Source of the DNA: a bacterium SCSIO 12827
GTDB taxonomy: Bacteria; Pseudomonadota; Alphaproteobacteria; Rhodospirillales; Casp-alpha2
Length of the DNA stretch: 64,000 bases
Direction of reading: 5' to 3'
NCBI GenBank assembly: GCA_024397995.1
Contig: CP073746.1
Coordinates: 992,001-1,056,000, forward strand
Shown here in pieces: positions 17,422 to 27,596 of the stretch. The translations under genes and the position numbers were made by a program. How positions within the stretch are numbered: the first letter of the stretch is position 1; every line of letters begins with the position of its first letter. The notes under the pieces are model-generated. The model was not told the origin of the DNA, did no database searches, and worked only from the letters and a program-made list of their open reading frames with translations.

Positions 17422-17769
17422 TCAGGCGGCGGAGCGGGATGCAGCCTTGATCAGGCGGCGGCGCTCCATGGCTTCATCCGAACAGAATAGGCCGTACATA
17501 AGTTCCAGCGTCTTGCCCGCTTCGTTGCTGGCCAGGCTGTAATAGATCGTTTTGCCCTCGCGCCGGGTCGCAACAAGGTCGTCGGCGCGCAGCCGCGCCA
17601 ACTGCTGTGACAAGGTCGGCTGACGCAGATCAAGCGCCTGCTCCAGTTCGGTGACTGATTTTTCGCCGTCGCCCAGCATGCAGAGGATGAGCAGGCGGTT
17701 TTCATTGGCCAGCGCCTTCAGAAACTGTGCCGCTTCCTTGGCGCCTTCAAGTACGTCTTCTTCTTTCAT
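17422..17769 (-). CDS. soxR: SoxR, ArsR-family sulfur-responsive repressor
   Basis: 115-residue winged-helix regulator. The recognition region is LRQPTLSQQLARL (about 48-60). Two Cys at the positions used by persulfide sensors BigR/SqrR are present: Cys30 (LILCML) and Cys96 (GLFCSD), which in that group form a di- or tetrasulfide link on contact with sulfane sulfur and release DNA. It should control the sox cluster. ATG 17769 matches family length; a longer frame from 17814 has no good support. It converges on soxD. Confidence 0.9.
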   Translation of the reverse strand: MKEEDVLEGAKEAAQFLKALANENRLLILCMLGDGEKSVTELEQALDLRQPTLSQQLARLRADDLVATRREGKTIYYSLASNEAGKTLELMYGLFCSDEAMERRRLIKAASRSAA

Positions 17770-18105
17770 GCGAGTCCGATCTCTCCAGGTTTGCCGCCGC
17801 AACACGGCGGGCATTCCTCCCTGGACCTTTTTTCGGCTTCGGCCTTCCGGCCAGGCCTTGAATTCTAAAACGCTGCCGATCTCCCCACCGACGATTGGCC
17901 AAGTTTACGCCAACTGACAACGGTTCTCAATAACCCTGCCCGCCAGCCAGTAAAATGACCTACGGCATCAATTTGGAAATACGGATTAAACTACAGCTTA
18001 CGAAGACAATTTAATTTAATCGAATATATCGCACAACGGGAAAGTGGCAGCCACCGATACGGGGCCGACACGGTCTTAATGGAATTATTTGGGGAATCTG
18101 AGAAA
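17770..18105. other. Gene-free stretch between soxR and tRNA-Thr
   Basis: 336 bases with no convincing gene. It becomes AT-rich at about 17985-18035 and probably holds the soxR promoter. I found no clear copy of the ATTC-N8-GAAT element here and no other structure. Confidence 0.5.
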
Positions 18106-18180
<75 letters not shown>

Positions 18181-18296
18181 ATCCGGGAGGTGAAGAGGGG
18201 CGGACAATAGTATAGGGTTTCCCCAATGACAAGTGTCCCTGAGCCCTTTATTTCATGGGCGGCAAAGACCCTGTTCAAGGCCGAATCGGAGGCAGC

Positions 18297-18467
18297 ATGA
18301 CCCCGTCTGACGATGCGAAGAAACGCCCGGGCCAAAGCGGCGCCGGGGCCGAGGCTGAAGCGGCGCGCAAAGCGCGCCAGGCCGAGCAACTGCGCGCCAA
18401 CCTGGCCAAACGCAAGGCCCAGCAACGCAAACGGGACACGGTCCCTTCCGGCAAAGAGGGCGCCTAG
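18297..18467 (+). CDS. Small basic Ala/Lys/Arg-rich protein upstream of murA
   Basis: 56-residue hydrophilic protein, MTPSDDAKKRPGQSG followed by an uninterrupted helical Ala/Arg/Gln/Lys stretch (ARQAEQLRANLAKRKAQQRK). It probably forms one long helix. ATG 18297 has GGAGG five bases upstream. Similar short ORFs often precede murA in alphaproteobacteria; function unknown. The murA start follows 89 bp later. Confidence 0.7.
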   Translation: MTPSDDAKKRPGQSGAGAEAEAARKARQAEQLRANLAKRKAQQRKRDTVPSGKEGA

Positions 18468-18556
18468 GGGCGCCGGCATGGCCAGGGCCGGCCGGGCCCG
18501 GAAATAATCCCATTCCCGCCATGACAGGGCCCCATTTCTTCTGTTAATCAACGGTG

Positions 18557-19837
18557 ATGGACAGTATTCGCATCCGGGGCAGCCGCCCCTTGAACGGCAC
18601 CATCGCCATCGGGGGGGCAAAGAACGCGGCCCTGCCCTTGATGGCCGTCTCCCTGTTGACCGAGGACCCGATCGAGTTCACCAACATGCCCACCCTCGCC
18701 GATCTGGCGACCATGGGCAGTCTGTTGGGTGAACTGGGCGTCGAATTGACGCGTACGGTCGACGACACCAGCAACGAACCCGTGGTGCGCCTGCAGGCGC
18801 GCAAGATCACCGCGACGGAAGCCCCCTACGACCTGGTGCGCAAGATGCGGGCTTCGGTCGTCGTCATGGGCCCGCTGCTGGCCCGCGCCGGAAAGGCCCG
18901 CGTGTCCATGCCGGGCGGTTGCGCCATCGGCACCCGGCCCGTGGACCTGCACCTGAAGGCGCTAGAGGCCCTGGGCGCCGAGATCGAGCTGAAGGAAGGC
19001 TACATCCAGGCGACCGCGCCGAACGGTCTGAGCGGCGGGCATATCCTGTTTCCCAAGGTTTCCGTCGGGGCGACGGAAAACGCCCTGATGGCCGCAACCC
19101 TGGCGAAGGGCGACACGGTGATTGCCAACGCGGCGCGCGAGCCCGAAATCACGGATTTGGCCAATTGCCTGACGGAAATGGGGGCGAAGATCACTGGTAT
19201 CGGTACGGACACCCTGCGGATCACCGGCGTGGACCAGCTGTCCGGGACCCGCCACCGGGTCCTGCCCGACCGGATCGAAACCGGCACCTATGCCGCCGCC
19301 GCCGCCATCACCGGGGGTGAGCTGACCCTGACCAACACCCGCGCCGACCTGATCGAAAGCGTGATCGACCTTCTGGAACGCGCCGGGGTCGAGGTGACGG
19401 AAACCAAGGATGGGCTCAAGGTCAATCGCGCCAATTGCGAACTGCGCGGCGTCGACAGCATGACCGAACCCTATCCCGGCTTTCCCACCGATATGCAGGC
19501 CCAGATCATGGCCATGATGACCGTGGCCACCGGGGCCGCCATGATCACGGAAACCATTTTCGAAAACCGCTTCATGCATGTGCCTGAACTGTGCCGCATG
19601 GGCGCCGACATCAACGTGCACGGAGCATCCGCCATCGTGCGGGGCGTCAAGAAATTGTCGGGGGCGCCCGTCATGGCGACGGACCTGCGGGCGTCGGTGT
19701 CGCTGGTCTTGGCGGGATTGGCGGCGGAGGGTGAAACCCAGGTCAACCGGGTCTATCACCTGGATCGCGGGTATGAGCGGCTGGAGGAAAAGCTGGCCGC
19801 CTGCGGCGCCGACATCGCCCGGGTGGCGGGGGTCTAA
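18557..19837 (+). CDS. murA: MurA, UDP-N-acetylglucosamine 1-carboxyvinyltransferase
   Basis: First committed enzyme of peptidoglycan synthesis; transfers enolpyruvate from PEP to UDP-GlcNAc in the cytoplasm. 426 residues, normal length. It has the [11 protein letters not shown] motif near residue 21 and the catalytic Cys in [15 protein letters not shown] (about Cys122), the residue alkylated by fosfomycin. The late motifs [11 protein letters not shown] and [12 protein letters not shown] are also MurA-specific. ATG 18557 and the adjacent GTG 18554 are both possible; neither has a strong ribosome site. Confidence 0.96.
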   Translation: MDSIRIRGSRPLNGTIAIGGAKNAALPLMAVSLLTEDPIEFTNMPTLADLATMGSLLGELGVELTRTVDDTSNEPVVRLQARKITATEAPYDLVRKMRASVVVMGPLLARAGKARVSMPGGCAIGTRPVDLHLKALEALGAEIELKEGYIQATAPNGLSGGHILFPKVSVGATENALMAATLAKGDTVIANAAREPEITDLANCLTEMGAKITGIGTDTLRITGVDQLSGTRHRVLPDRIETGTYAAAAAITGGELTLTNTRADLIESVIDLLERAGVEVTETKDGLKVNRANCELRGVDSMTEPYPGFPTDMQAQIMAMMTVATGAAMITETIFENRFMHVPELCRMGADINVHGASAIVRGVKKLSGAPVMATDLRASVSLVLAGLAAEGETQVNRVYHLDRGYERLEEKLAACGADIARVAGV

Positions 19838-19877
19838 GGCTTTTAGTATCCTTCCCGGAAAATCGGGAGGATACGCC

Positions 19878-20714
19878 ATGGTGAAGGTCCTGAGTCCAGA
19901 GGCCCTGCGACAATTCAAGGATGACGGCTATTACACGCCCGTCGACGTGTTGTCGGCGGCGGAGGCACATGATCTGCGTGCGAGGATCGAAGCCTTCGAG
20001 GCGTCCCAAGGCGCGCCCCTCAACGGCCTGCAGCGCAACAAGACACATCTTCTGTTCAAATGGCTGGACGATCTGGTCCATGACGCGCGTATCGTCGACA
20101 TGATGGAGGACATCCTGGGGCCCGACATCCTGTGTTGGAACACCCTCAGCTGGACCAAGGAAGCCGGTTCCGGGCAATACGTTTCCTGGCATCAGGATTC
20201 CAACTACTGGGGTTTGGCCGGTGGTGAAGTGGTGACGGCCTGGCTGGCGCTGTCGGAAGCGAGCGAGCAAGCGGGCTGTATGCGCGTCCTGCCCGGCACC
20301 CATCTGGGCCCGCCTTTGAAGCACGAAGATCTCTACCACGAGAACAACATGCTGACCCGTGGCCAGGAGATCACCCAGGGCATCGACGAGAGCAAGGCGG
20401 TGGCCATGCCGCTCAGGCCCGGACAGATGTCTCTCCACAATATCCGCTTGGCTCATGCCTCCGGCCCGAACCTGTCCGGGGATCGGCGGATCGGCATTTC
20501 GTTCCATTACATGCCGGCCAAGGCCATGCAGAGTGTCGGGCAGTGGGATTCCGCCGCCCTGGTACGCGGCCGGGACAACTTCAACCATTTCGAACACACG
20601 CCCCGGGTCAAGGCGGACATGGACCCGGAAACCGTCGCCTATCACGCCCGCGCGGCCGAAGCCGTGCGCCAGGTGCTGTACCACGGCGCGGATCAGATGA
20701 CCGGCAAGCTGTAG
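19878..20714 (+). CDS. Phytanoyl-CoA dioxygenase (PhyH) family protein
   Basis: 278-residue Fe(II)/2-oxoglutarate oxygenase. The iron triad is visible as WHQDSNYWG (His105, Asp107) and a distal His193 in RLAHASGPN, followed by Arg203/204 for 2-oxoglutarate. The N-terminal LSPEALRQFKDDGYY is the usual PhyH opening. Start ATG 19878 has GGGAGG upstream; the frame also runs open far into murA, but that part is a shadow. The substrate is unknown; marine homologues act on small quaternary amines, fatty acyl or secondary-metabolite substrates. Confidence 0.82.
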   Translation: MVKVLSPEALRQFKDDGYYTPVDVLSAAEAHDLRARIEAFEASQGAPLNGLQRNKTHLLFKWLDDLVHDARIVDMMEDILGPDILCWNTLSWTKEAGSGQYVSWHQDSNYWGLAGGEVVTAWLALSEASEQAGCMRVLPGTHLGPPLKHEDLYHENNMLTRGQEITQGIDESKAVAMPLRPGQMSLHNIRLAHASGPNLSGDRRIGISFHYMPAKAMQSVGQWDSAALVRGRDNFNHFEHTPRVKADMDPETVAYHARAAEAVRQVLYHGADQMTGKL

Positions 20715-20749
20715 GGCAATCTGTCGGAATAAGGGGGAGCGGTCGGGGC

Positions 20750-21829
20750 TCAGCCGTCGTTGGGCGACAGGTCCTGCAACACCCAGGTGCCGGCCGCCGT
20801 GCGCGCCGCAGCCAGTTCGTACACCGGAATGGTGATCAGGAAAGTAACGCCCGCGTGCGGCAGGTTTTCAAAGCTGATCTTGCCTTTGTGGCGTTCCAGG
20901 ATGGATTGCGCCGCCTGCAGGGTGATGGCGGCACCTTCGCGGTCCGGATCGATGGCCGATGGGTCGATGCCGTAGGCATCGAACAGCCGTTTGCCGATGC
21001 GCGACGAGATATGCGGCCCGGCGTCGGTGATGCGCACGATCAGGCTCAGGCGGTCGCCCATGACCTCGACCAAGATGCGCCCGCCCTTGGGGCTGCGCGA
21101 AACGGCGTTCAGCAGAACTTCGACCAGGGCCTTGATCAGACGGTCGGACTGCCCCTTGACGATGCGCCGAGCGACCATGCCGGGGGCGAAGTGGATGCGG
21201 ATGCCGCGTGCGGTGCCCGGGGGGGAGATGCTTTCGATCACCGTTTCCAGCATGTCGATCAGGTTGATCGGCTCCCAATTGGTGATCAGCGCATTGCGCT
21301 GCATGGCGTTGGCCCGCTCCAGATCTGCGATCAGGGTATAAACGCCGTTCACGCTGCGGACCGCATCGTCGATCAGAAGCCGCGCCTCATTGTCATTCAG
21401 ATTGGCGATCTGCGAACGCAGGATGCCCAGCTTGTCCCGCATGTTGCCGGCGGTTTCCGTTAGGTCCTGGATGGTGCGCTGATACAGCTCGGTCTTGGCG
21501 TCGTTCGCCAGTTCGGCATTCTCCCGCGCCAGGGCGGCCTCGTCGCGGGCGATCTCCATGGCATGGGCATGGGCGCGCAAAACCCGCCGCGTGACCGTGC
21601 GTTGGCTGCGCAGGACCGTCTGCAATATCCACAAGGCATAAGCCATGCCGGCAAGGGCGCAGACCACGATGGCGGCCAGGATATTGCCCAGGCTCCATTC
21701 TTCGAACCGGTGCACGAAGGTGTGAATGCCGCCGAACAGGTCATAATGGATCGTGGCGCCTGCCAGGATGGCGGCCGCACAGCCGGTCAATACCGCGTTC
21801 CCCACGCGGCGGCGGATGGGCGTTCGCAT
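20750..21829 (-). CDS. Membrane histidine-kinase-like protein without a visible H-box
   Basis: 359 residues: TM helices at about 11-30 and 48-70, a long coiled coil (about 75-165) and a C-terminal HATPase fold with an N-box-like segment LVEVLLNAVSRSPKGG and a G-box-like GAAITLQAAQSILERHKG. The place where a phospho-accepting His is expected (DKLGILRSQIANLNDNE) has no His, and the D in VRITDAGPHIS stands for the G1 box. It may sense through protein contacts or act as a pseudokinase. No response regulator adjoins. Confidence 0.72.
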   Translation of the reverse strand: MRTPIRRRVGNAVLTGCAAAILAGATIHYDLFGGIHTFVHRFEEWSLGNILAAIVVCALAGMAYALWILQTVLRSQRTVTRRVLRAHAHAMEIARDEAALARENAELANDAKTELYQRTIQDLTETAGNMRDKLGILRSQIANLNDNEARLLIDDAVRSVNGVYTLIADLERANAMQRNALITNWEPINLIDMLETVIESISPPGTARGIRIHFAPGMVARRIVKGQSDRLIKALVEVLLNAVSRSPKGGRILVEVMGDRLSLIVRITDAGPHISSRIGKRLFDAYGIDPSAIDPDREGAAITLQAAQSILERHKGKISFENLPHAGVTFLITIPVYELAAARTAAGTWVLQDLSPNDG

Positions 21830-22041
21830 TGCTTTCCATCCATGTCCTCAGGGTCCCCGCGCTAGGCGCGTGAACCGTTTCCCCATGGTTAGAGTGTGCG
21901 GGGGCGGCCTGCCTGTAAGTGATATCCATCACAGGAAACCGGGCGGCTGCGGTAGCCTGTTGAAATTCCACCGCGAATCCCTGGAACGCCGGGAATACCT
22001 GGGTTAGGCTGACGGCCCGACCGTGATGCAGGCTGTCTCCC

Positions 22042-22821
22042 GTGACCGATAAAATCCGATACTTCGACGCCGCCGGTCAGCGCCTGGAGTATGCTTGGTG
22101 GGGCGGGCCGCCGGCGTCTGGGGAGATGGCGCTCGTGTTTCTGCACGAAGGCCTCGGCTGCGTCGACATGTGGCGCGATGTGCCCGAAACCCTTGCTGGT
22201 CTGACCGGATTGCCCGCCTTGGCATATTCGCGGGCGGGCTACGGACGGTCTGAGGGCATCACCTTGCCGCGGACCGTCGATTACCACGCGCCGGAGGCGT
22301 ATGAGGTTCTTCCTGCCGTGTTGGACGCCGCCGGTATTGAGGCGGCAGTGCTGATCGGCCATTCCGACGGCGGCACCATTGCCTTGATGGCGGCGGGCCG
22401 TGATGTGCGCATCCGCGGGGTGGTTACCATGGCGGCCCATGTGTTCAACGAGGATGTGACGATCCGTGGCATTCAGGATGCGCGTGCGTCCTGGCAGGAA
22501 ACAGATCTGCGGGATCGGCTTCGCCGCTATCACGGCGACAACGTGGATGGGGCCTTTTTCGGCTGGAACGACACCTGGCTGACCGACGGTTTCCGCGCCT
22601 GGAACGTGGAGGACTGTTTGCCGTCGGTAACCTGCCCCGTGCTGGTGGTTCAGGGTGCAAATGACCAATACGGAACGGAAGCACAGGTTTCCGCCATCAC
22701 CGACGGCATTTCCGGACCGGCCGAGCATCTGGTCATTACCGGCTGCGGCCACAGCCCGCACTTGGAAGCACCGGACATTCTGTTCCCGGAGGCCGCCCGT
22801 TTCATCGCCAATCTGACGTGA
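22042..22821 (+). CDS. Alpha/beta hydrolase
   Basis: 259-residue soluble hydrolase. The oxyanion segment is FLHEGLGCVDMWRD, the nucleophile elbow is GHSDGG (Ser108), the acid is probably the Asp of VQGANDQYGTE and the base the His of GCGHSPHLEAP. Domain order and length match esterase/C-C hydrolase-type members. Substrate unknown. It stands alone, divergent from the kinase-like gene. Confidence 0.82.
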   Translation: MTDKIRYFDAAGQRLEYAWWGGPPASGEMALVFLHEGLGCVDMWRDVPETLAGLTGLPALAYSRAGYGRSEGITLPRTVDYHAPEAYEVLPAVLDAAGIEAAVLIGHSDGGTIALMAAGRDVRIRGVVTMAAHVFNEDVTIRGIQDARASWQETDLRDRLRRYHGDNVDGAFFGWNDTWLTDGFRAWNVEDCLPSVTCPVLVVQGANDQYGTEAQVSAITDGISGPAEHLVITGCGHSPHLEAPDILFPEAARFIANLT

Positions 22822-22895
22822 AACGGGCAACCGGCCCGGTTCCGGGAATGGCCAAACGAAACGCCCCAAAATAAGGTGACGCCGTTGGCGGGAGG

Positions 22896-23288
22896 TTACC
22901 CCGCTTTCGGTTCTTGTGCCGGTGTCGGTACTTGCCGGGTGGTGTCGGTCAGGCGACCGAATGGTGAAATGCCTGCTTTGGCCATTTCCTGGCGCGCGCG
23001 GCAGTTGAAGGCGTGCCAGATGATTTTGGCGGCCACCGCGCAAACGACGGGCCCGGCCAAGACCGCCAATTCGTTGTTCATGCCGATCCGTATCAGACTG
23101 TCGACCTCCAGGCCGATGGCGACGAGGATGGCTGTCCCGACGGTGACGGCCAGCAAGGTGTCGATGTTATCGCGCTTCAACCAGGCGGCACGATTGGCGT
23201 ATTGCATGAGAAGGACGGTGGCTTGAACCAGAGCCAGTGATGCGATCATGGCGATGGTTTCCAGTGCAAATGAAAAGATCGGGGACAT
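22896..23288 (-). CDS. Small membrane protein of unknown function
   Basis: 130 residues starting MSPIFSFALETIAMIASL, with three hydrophobic helices (about 4-28, 45-65, 72-95) and a hydrophilic C-tail rich in Pro and charged residues. I start it at ATG 23288, which is preceded by GAGAGAAT; the frame also has ATG 23306. No recognisable motif; it may be a small inner-membrane anchor or sensor part. Confidence 0.6.
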   Translation of the reverse strand: MSPIFSFALETIAMIASLALVQATVLLMQYANRAAWLKRDNIDTLLAVTVGTAILVAIGLEVDSLIRIGMNNELAVLAGPVVCAVAAKIIWHAFNCRARQEMAKAGISPFGRLTDTTRQVPTPAQEPKAG

Positions 23289-23504
23289 GGTGATTCTCTC
23301 ATACATCGTGATCGCATGACGATGGGCGGACCGGCCACTGTTTAGGCGCGGCGCCGCGACTTAGCGCGGGCCGTTTCCGGATGATTGCGCTGGACCATCG
23401 CCACAGGCGATGACCCATGACACGGTCGCTTCTCGTCATGCTGAGGGCGGCCTAAGCGGCCGCCGGCTGTAAGGGGGCGTTATGCGGCGTATGCCGCAGG
23501 AAGG

Positions 23505-23906
23505 TCAGACGCCTTGCGGCGGCGCGCGTGACTGAAACCCGTCTGTCGGCGAACGCCGGTGTGTTCGCCGGCTGATGGCCGCTACCACAGGGGCGCGGCT
23601 GTCCGTCAGCGCAATGGCCGGCACTGTGGCGGAAAGCGCTTGGGGGCCATCCAGATCGGCCAGTGATTGCGGGGGCTGGGCGGTTGTTGCGAGGTTACCC
23701 AGCGCACGGCGAAGCAGGGCCTCGCGTTTTTCCCTGACGTTCAGGTCCGGGGTTCCCGGCAGGGACAGGGGGGCGCTGGTCTGGACGGTCCCGCCGTTCC
23801 AGGGTGCGGCATTTGCAACCGCCGACAACCATAAAATAACCGCCGCGAAACAAAGGCCCGCCACTAGGAAGTCCTGTGTGGCCCGGAATGTCGATGACCT
23901 GGACAT
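23505..23906 (-). CDS. Putative exported hypothetical protein
   Basis: 133 residues with a likely signal segment (residues ~12-33, ending ANA-A), then a Pro/Ala/Arg-rich mature part without Cys or known motif. No clear ribosome site precedes ATG 23906, and GC-rich DNA here also keeps the opposite strand open, so the gene is plausible but not certain. Confidence 0.4.
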   Translation of the reverse strand: MSRSSTFRATQDFLVAGLCFAAVILWLSAVANAAPWNGGTVQTSAPLSLPGTPDLNVREKREALLRRALGNLATTAQPPQSLADLDGPQALSATVPAIALTDSRAPVVAAISRRTHRRSPTDGFQSRAPPQGV

Positions 23907-24103
23907 GACGGTAATCTACCATGTCTTTGTTCCCGCGGGGAACGGCGCTTTTCGTGCCGCTGGCGGCGGAGGGTGATCGTCCGTCCTGATGGGTTCGAAC
24001 AAGCGAGAACCGGGGATTTCCGGGGTTTGTTTCCTGGCATCCTGGCGCGAATGGCATTATGTATGCGCCGCAACAACCCGATTGACCGCGACGGAAAACG
24101 ATC

Positions 24104-24772
24104 ATGAACGCCAATGAAAAGCTCGTCCTGGCCCTGCCCAAAGGGCGCATCCTTGAAGAAGTGATGCCGCTGGTCCGTCATGCGGGGATTGAGCCGGAAC
24201 CAGCCTTTGATGACAGCAAAAGCCGCCAACTCCGCTTCACCACCAATGTGCCGGAATTGGACATCATCCGGGTGCGCTCATTCGACGTCGCGACCTTCGT
24301 CGCCTTTGGCGCCGCCCACCTGGGCGTTGCCGGTAATGATGTGCTGATGGAATTCGATTATTCGGAAATCTACGCGCCCGTGGATCTGGGCATCGGGTAT
24401 TGCCGCTTAGCCGTGGCGGAACCGGCGGAAATGGTTAAAAGCGACGATCCCCAGCAGTGGTCGTCGATCCGCGTCGCCACCAAATATCCTACCCTGACGC
24501 GCCGTCACTTTGCCCGGCGCGGCGTCCATGCCGAATGCATCAAATTGAACGGCGCCATGGAACTGGCACCGACCCTGGGCCTGTGCCGGCGTATCGTCGA
24601 CTTGGTCTCGACCGGGGCGACGATGAAGGCCAACGGCTTGGTCGAAGTTGAAACCATCGCCGAAATCACCTCGCGGCTGGCGGTCAATCGTGCCGCTTGG
24701 AAAACCCGGCCCAAGGAAATCGGCGGCTGGGTCACCAAGTTCAAGGAGGCCGTCGATGCCCTTGCGGCTTGA
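24104..24772 (+). CDS. hisG: HisG, ATP phosphoribosyltransferase, short form
   Basis: First enzyme of histidine synthesis, joining ATP and PRPP. At 222 residues it is the short form without the C-terminal regulatory domain and so needs HisZ as activator; hisZ is not in this window. Motifs: [15 protein letters not shown] at the start and the PRPP region ending [14 protein letters not shown] (about 167-180). Its end overlaps hisD by 17 bp, so the two are translated together. Confidence 0.94.
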   Translation: MNANEKLVLALPKGRILEEVMPLVRHAGIEPEPAFDDSKSRQLRFTTNVPELDIIRVRSFDVATFVAFGAAHLGVAGNDVLMEFDYSEIYAPVDLGIGYCRLAVAEPAEMVKSDDPQQWSSIRVATKYPTLTRRHFARRGVHAECIKLNGAMELAPTLGLCRRIVDLVSTGATMKANGLVEVETIAEITSRLAVNRAAWKTRPKEIGGWVTKFKEAVDALAA

Positions 24773-26060
24773 TTCCCGAGATCCCGGTTTCGAAGACGCG
24801 TTCAAGGACCTTCTGGGCGCCAAGCGCGAGAGCGAAGCCGATGTGAACGACGTCGTCACGGCCATCCTGGCCGACGTGCGGGCGCGCGGTGATGCGGCTG
24901 TTCTGGACTATACCAAGCGGTTCGACCGCTTCGATCTGACCGTCGGAACCATGGCGATCACGCCCGAAGAAGTGGACGCCGCGCGCGGCCAGTGCACCCC
25001 GGAAACGCTGTCGGCCCTGGCCACGGCGGCCGGGCGCATCCGCGCGTTCCATGAAAAGCAATTGCCCGAAGACCTGGACTTCACGGATGCCGCGGGTCTT
25101 CGCCTGGGCTACCGCTGGCAGGCGGTCGAAGCGGCGGGCCTTTACGTGCCCGGCGGCACCGCAGCCTATCCGTCGTCCGTGCTGATGAACGCGATCCCGG
25201 CCAAGGTCGCGGGCGTGGATCGACTGGTTATGGTCGTACCGACGCCGGATGGTGTGCTCAACCCCTTGGTCCTGGCGGCGGCGGCGATCGCCGGCGTCGA
25301 TGAAATCTACCGCATCGGCGGGGCACAGGCCGTGGGGGCGCTGGCCTACGGCACCGAGACGATCCGCCCGGTCGACAAGATCGTCGGCCCCGGCAACGCC
25401 TATGTGGCGGCGGCCAAGCGCCTGGTGTTCGGAACCGTCGGCATCGATATGATCGCGGGGCCGTCGGAAATTTTGGTGTTGGCCGACGGGGCCAACGATC
25501 CTACCTGGATCGCTGCCGATTTGTTGAGCCAGGCCGAACACGACACCGCCGCCCAGGCCATCCTGATCACTGATGATGCGTCCTTCGCCGACGCCGTCGA
25601 GCACGCCGTCGAAGGCCATCTGAAAACCCTGCCGCGCACGGGCACGGCCGGGGAAAGCTGGGCGACTTACGGCGCCATCATCACCGTGCCGGACCTGGCG
25701 GGCGCCATTCCCCTGGTCGACCGCATCGCGCCGGAACATCTGGAAATCGCCACCGATAACGCCGATGCCCTGGGCCGCAAGGTGCGCAACGCGGGCGCCA
25801 TCTTCATGGGCCGTTACGTGCCGGAAGCCATCGGTGATTATATCGCCGGGCCCAACCATGTGCTGCCGACGTCGCGCAGTGCGCGGTTTTCGTCGGGCCT
25901 TGGGGTGCTGGATTTCATGAAGCGATCGTCCTTGATCGAATGCGATGCCGAGGGCCTGCGCGCTATCGGTCCCGAAGCCGTGGCCTTGGCCCGGGCCGAA
26001 GGCCTGGACGCCCACGCGCTTTCCATTTCCATCCGCCTGAACACGCCGGCGGGGGACTAG
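24756..26060 (+). CDS. hisD: HisD, histidinol dehydrogenase
   Basis: Zinc enzyme for the last two oxidations of histidine synthesis; 434 residues. Signature segments: [31 protein letters not shown] and [11 protein letters not shown] with the Glu/His involved in catalysis and Zn binding, then [11 protein letters not shown] 24756 is preceded by AAGGAGG; the longer open frame from 24648 is inside hisG. It is followed 16 bp later by the UPF0262 gene. Confidence 0.95.
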   Translation: MPLRLDSRDPGFEDAFKDLLGAKRESEADVNDVVTAILADVRARGDAAVLDYTKRFDRFDLTVGTMAITPEEVDAARGQCTPETLSALATAAGRIRAFHEKQLPEDLDFTDAAGLRLGYRWQAVEAAGLYVPGGTAAYPSSVLMNAIPAKVAGVDRLVMVVPTPDGVLNPLVLAAAAIAGVDEIYRIGGAQAVGALAYGTETIRPVDKIVGPGNAYVAAAKRLVFGTVGIDMIAGPSEILVLADGANDPTWIAADLLSQAEHDTAAQAILITDDASFADAVEHAVEGHLKTLPRTGTAGESWATYGAIITVPDLAGAIPLVDRIAPEHLEIATDNADALGRKVRNAGAIFMGRYVPEAIGDYIAGPNHVLPTSRSARFSSGLGVLDFMKRSSLIECDAEGLRAIGPEAVALARAEGLDAHALSISIRLNTPAGD

Positions 26061-26076
26061 GCCGGAGCAGCCGATC

Positions 26077-26556
26077 ATGAGTGGCGACACGCATCGCATT
26101 GTCCACATCGAACTGGATGAAAAAAGCGTCGTCAGCCGCAGTCCGCAGGTCGACCATGAACGCAAGGTCGCGATCTACGACCTGCTTGAAGAAAACAACT
26201 TCCACCCGCTAGAGATCGATCACGACGGACCTTATGCCCTGCGCCTGTCGATCCAGGACAACCGCCTTGTCTTCGATGTGGATGATGAGGGTGGTACCCA
26301 TCTGGTCAAGATCTCCCTGCCGATCAGCGTCATGAAGCGCATCGTGCGTGACTATTTCATGATCTGTGACAGCTATTTCAAGGCAATCAAGACCATGTCG
26401 CCGAACCAGATCGAAGCCATCGACATGGGCCGCCGGGGGTTGCACAACGAAGGGGCTGAAATTCTGCGCATGCGGCTTGAAGACCGAGTCGAAATGAACC
26501 TGCGCACGGCCCGACGGCTGTTCACGCTGGTCTGCGTGCTTCATATCAAGGCTTAG
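26077..26556 (+). CDS. UPF0262 family protein
   Basis: 159-residue cytoplasmic protein matching the alphaproteobacterial UPF0262 family: IVHIELDEKSVVSRSPQVDH near the start, then YDLLEENNFHPL, the YFMICDSYFKAIK helix and IDMGRRGLHNEGAEILRMRL. Function unknown. It regularly sits between hisD and a low-molecular-weight phosphatase, as here. Confidence 0.88.
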   Translation: MSGDTHRIVHIELDEKSVVSRSPQVDHERKVAIYDLLEENNFHPLEIDHDGPYALRLSIQDNRLVFDVDDEGGTHLVKISLPISVMKRIVRDYFMICDSYFKAIKTMSPNQIEAIDMGRRGLHNEGAEILRMRLEDRVEMNLRTARRLFTLVCVLHIKA

Positions 26557-26569
26557 GGGGACGGCGAAT

Positions 26570-27016
26570 TTGGCTGACCTTCCCTCTGCGGTCCTGTTCT
26601 CCTGCACCATGAATTCCATCCGCTCTCCCATGGCGGAGGGCATCCTGAAGTTTCTCCACGGTCATCGGATTTATGTCGACAGTGCAGGGGCCCGCGAAGG
26701 ACAGATCGATGGCTTCACCATCGCGGTTATGGACGAGATCGGCATCGACATGTCGAAACACAGGTCGAAGACCTTCGACGACCTGGAAGACGACTTCTTC
26801 GATCTGGTCATCACCCTGTCGCCCGAAGCCCAACACAAAGCCATGGAACTGACGCGAATCATGGCTTGCGACGTTGAGTTCTGGAACACCTTCGACCCGT
26901 CGATTATCGAGACCGACAATCGTGAGGAAAAGTTGCAGGCCTACCGCATGGTGCGCGACCAACTGATGGATCGTATCAAGGCACGGTTTCCCGTACATGC
27001 GGTCGTCGATACGTAA
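26570..27016 (+). CDS. Low-molecular-weight protein tyrosine phosphatase-like protein
   Basis: 148 residues. The phosphate-binding loop CTMNSIRSP (Cys12-x5-Arg18) lies at the N-terminus as in LMW phosphatases and ArsC-type arsenate reductases. The usual DPY loop of phosphatases is replaced (NTFDPS), so activity on phosphotyrosine is uncertain. Start is TTG 26570 with a GGGGGA site upstream. In related genomes this gene leads straight into infA; here infA lies 3.3 kb further on. Confidence 0.8.
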   Translation: MADLPSAVLFSCTMNSIRSPMAEGILKFLHGHRIYVDSAGAREGQIDGFTIAVMDEIGIDMSKHRSKTFDDLEDDFFDLVITLSPEAQHKAMELTRIMACDVEFWNTFDPSIIETDNREEKLQAYRMVRDQLMDRIKARFPVHAVVDT

Positions 27017-27041
27017 GGAATCAGGCCGGGAAGGGCGGGTT

Positions 27042-27596
27042 TCAAATGGCCCCAAGGCCCGCCGCCGGGTCGGACAGGGTGTCGAACATTTCCGTCCAAT
27101 GTCCGGCGTTGGAGCGCCAGTCGGCGAAGGAAATGACGCCCGATACGGTCCGCCCGTCGTTGGCAAGCGGTAAGCGCAAGGTTTCCTGAAATTTGGAAGT
27201 CTGGGCAAAACCCGGGCGGATATCGTGAACGAAGGCCTTGGGTTTCGCGGTGTCGGCGACGGTCCGGTATTCGTCGTTGATCATGCGCCCGTAATCAGCC
27301 GGTGCGTGATCTCGGGGGGAGCGGCCGGTGTAATCGTAACCCTTCACATCGATATGGCCTGTGCCCCAATATCGGTAACGGAATTCCCCATCCTTGGTCA
27401 GATCGACGACGCTGATGAACGGGATGGCCGCGTGCGGGTAGCGCAGCATGTCGGTAACCCGCCAGGGCGGCCCCATGGCGTCGCCGCGTAGCGCGTCCCA
27501 TACGGCGAGGACGTCCGCGAACAAGGGGTTACGCAGATCCTCAATGGTGACCTCGCGCTGAAAAAAGCGGTATGCCGACTCGGATGCGGTATTCAT
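27042..27596 (-). CDS. PAS-domain protein (PAS_5 type)
   Basis: 184 residues, single-domain protein of the alphaproteobacterial PAS_5 kind. Recognisable parts: NPLFADVLAVWDALRG, IPFISVVDLTKDGEFRYRYWGTGHI and YTGRSPRDHAP, then LRLPLANDGRTVSGVISFADW. No output domain, so it may be a small sensor module. ATG 27596 has a GGGGAGG site upstream. It is transcribed against the neighbouring operons and belongs to the accessory insert between the his and infA blocks. Confidence 0.78.
   Translation of the reverse strand: MNTASESAYRFFQREVTIEDLRNPLFADVLAVWDALRGDAMGPPWRVTDMLRYPHAAIPFISVVDLTKDGEFRYRYWGTGHIDVKGYDYTGRSPRDHAPADYGRMINDEYRTVADTAKPKAFVHDIRPGFAQTSKFQETLRLPLANDGRTVSGVISFADWRSNAGHWTEMFDTLSDPAAGLGAI

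Noticed and set aside
22840-22895. GC-rich dyads after the alpha/beta hydrolase as a terminator
   Set aside because: Pairing is short and no T tract follows on either strand.
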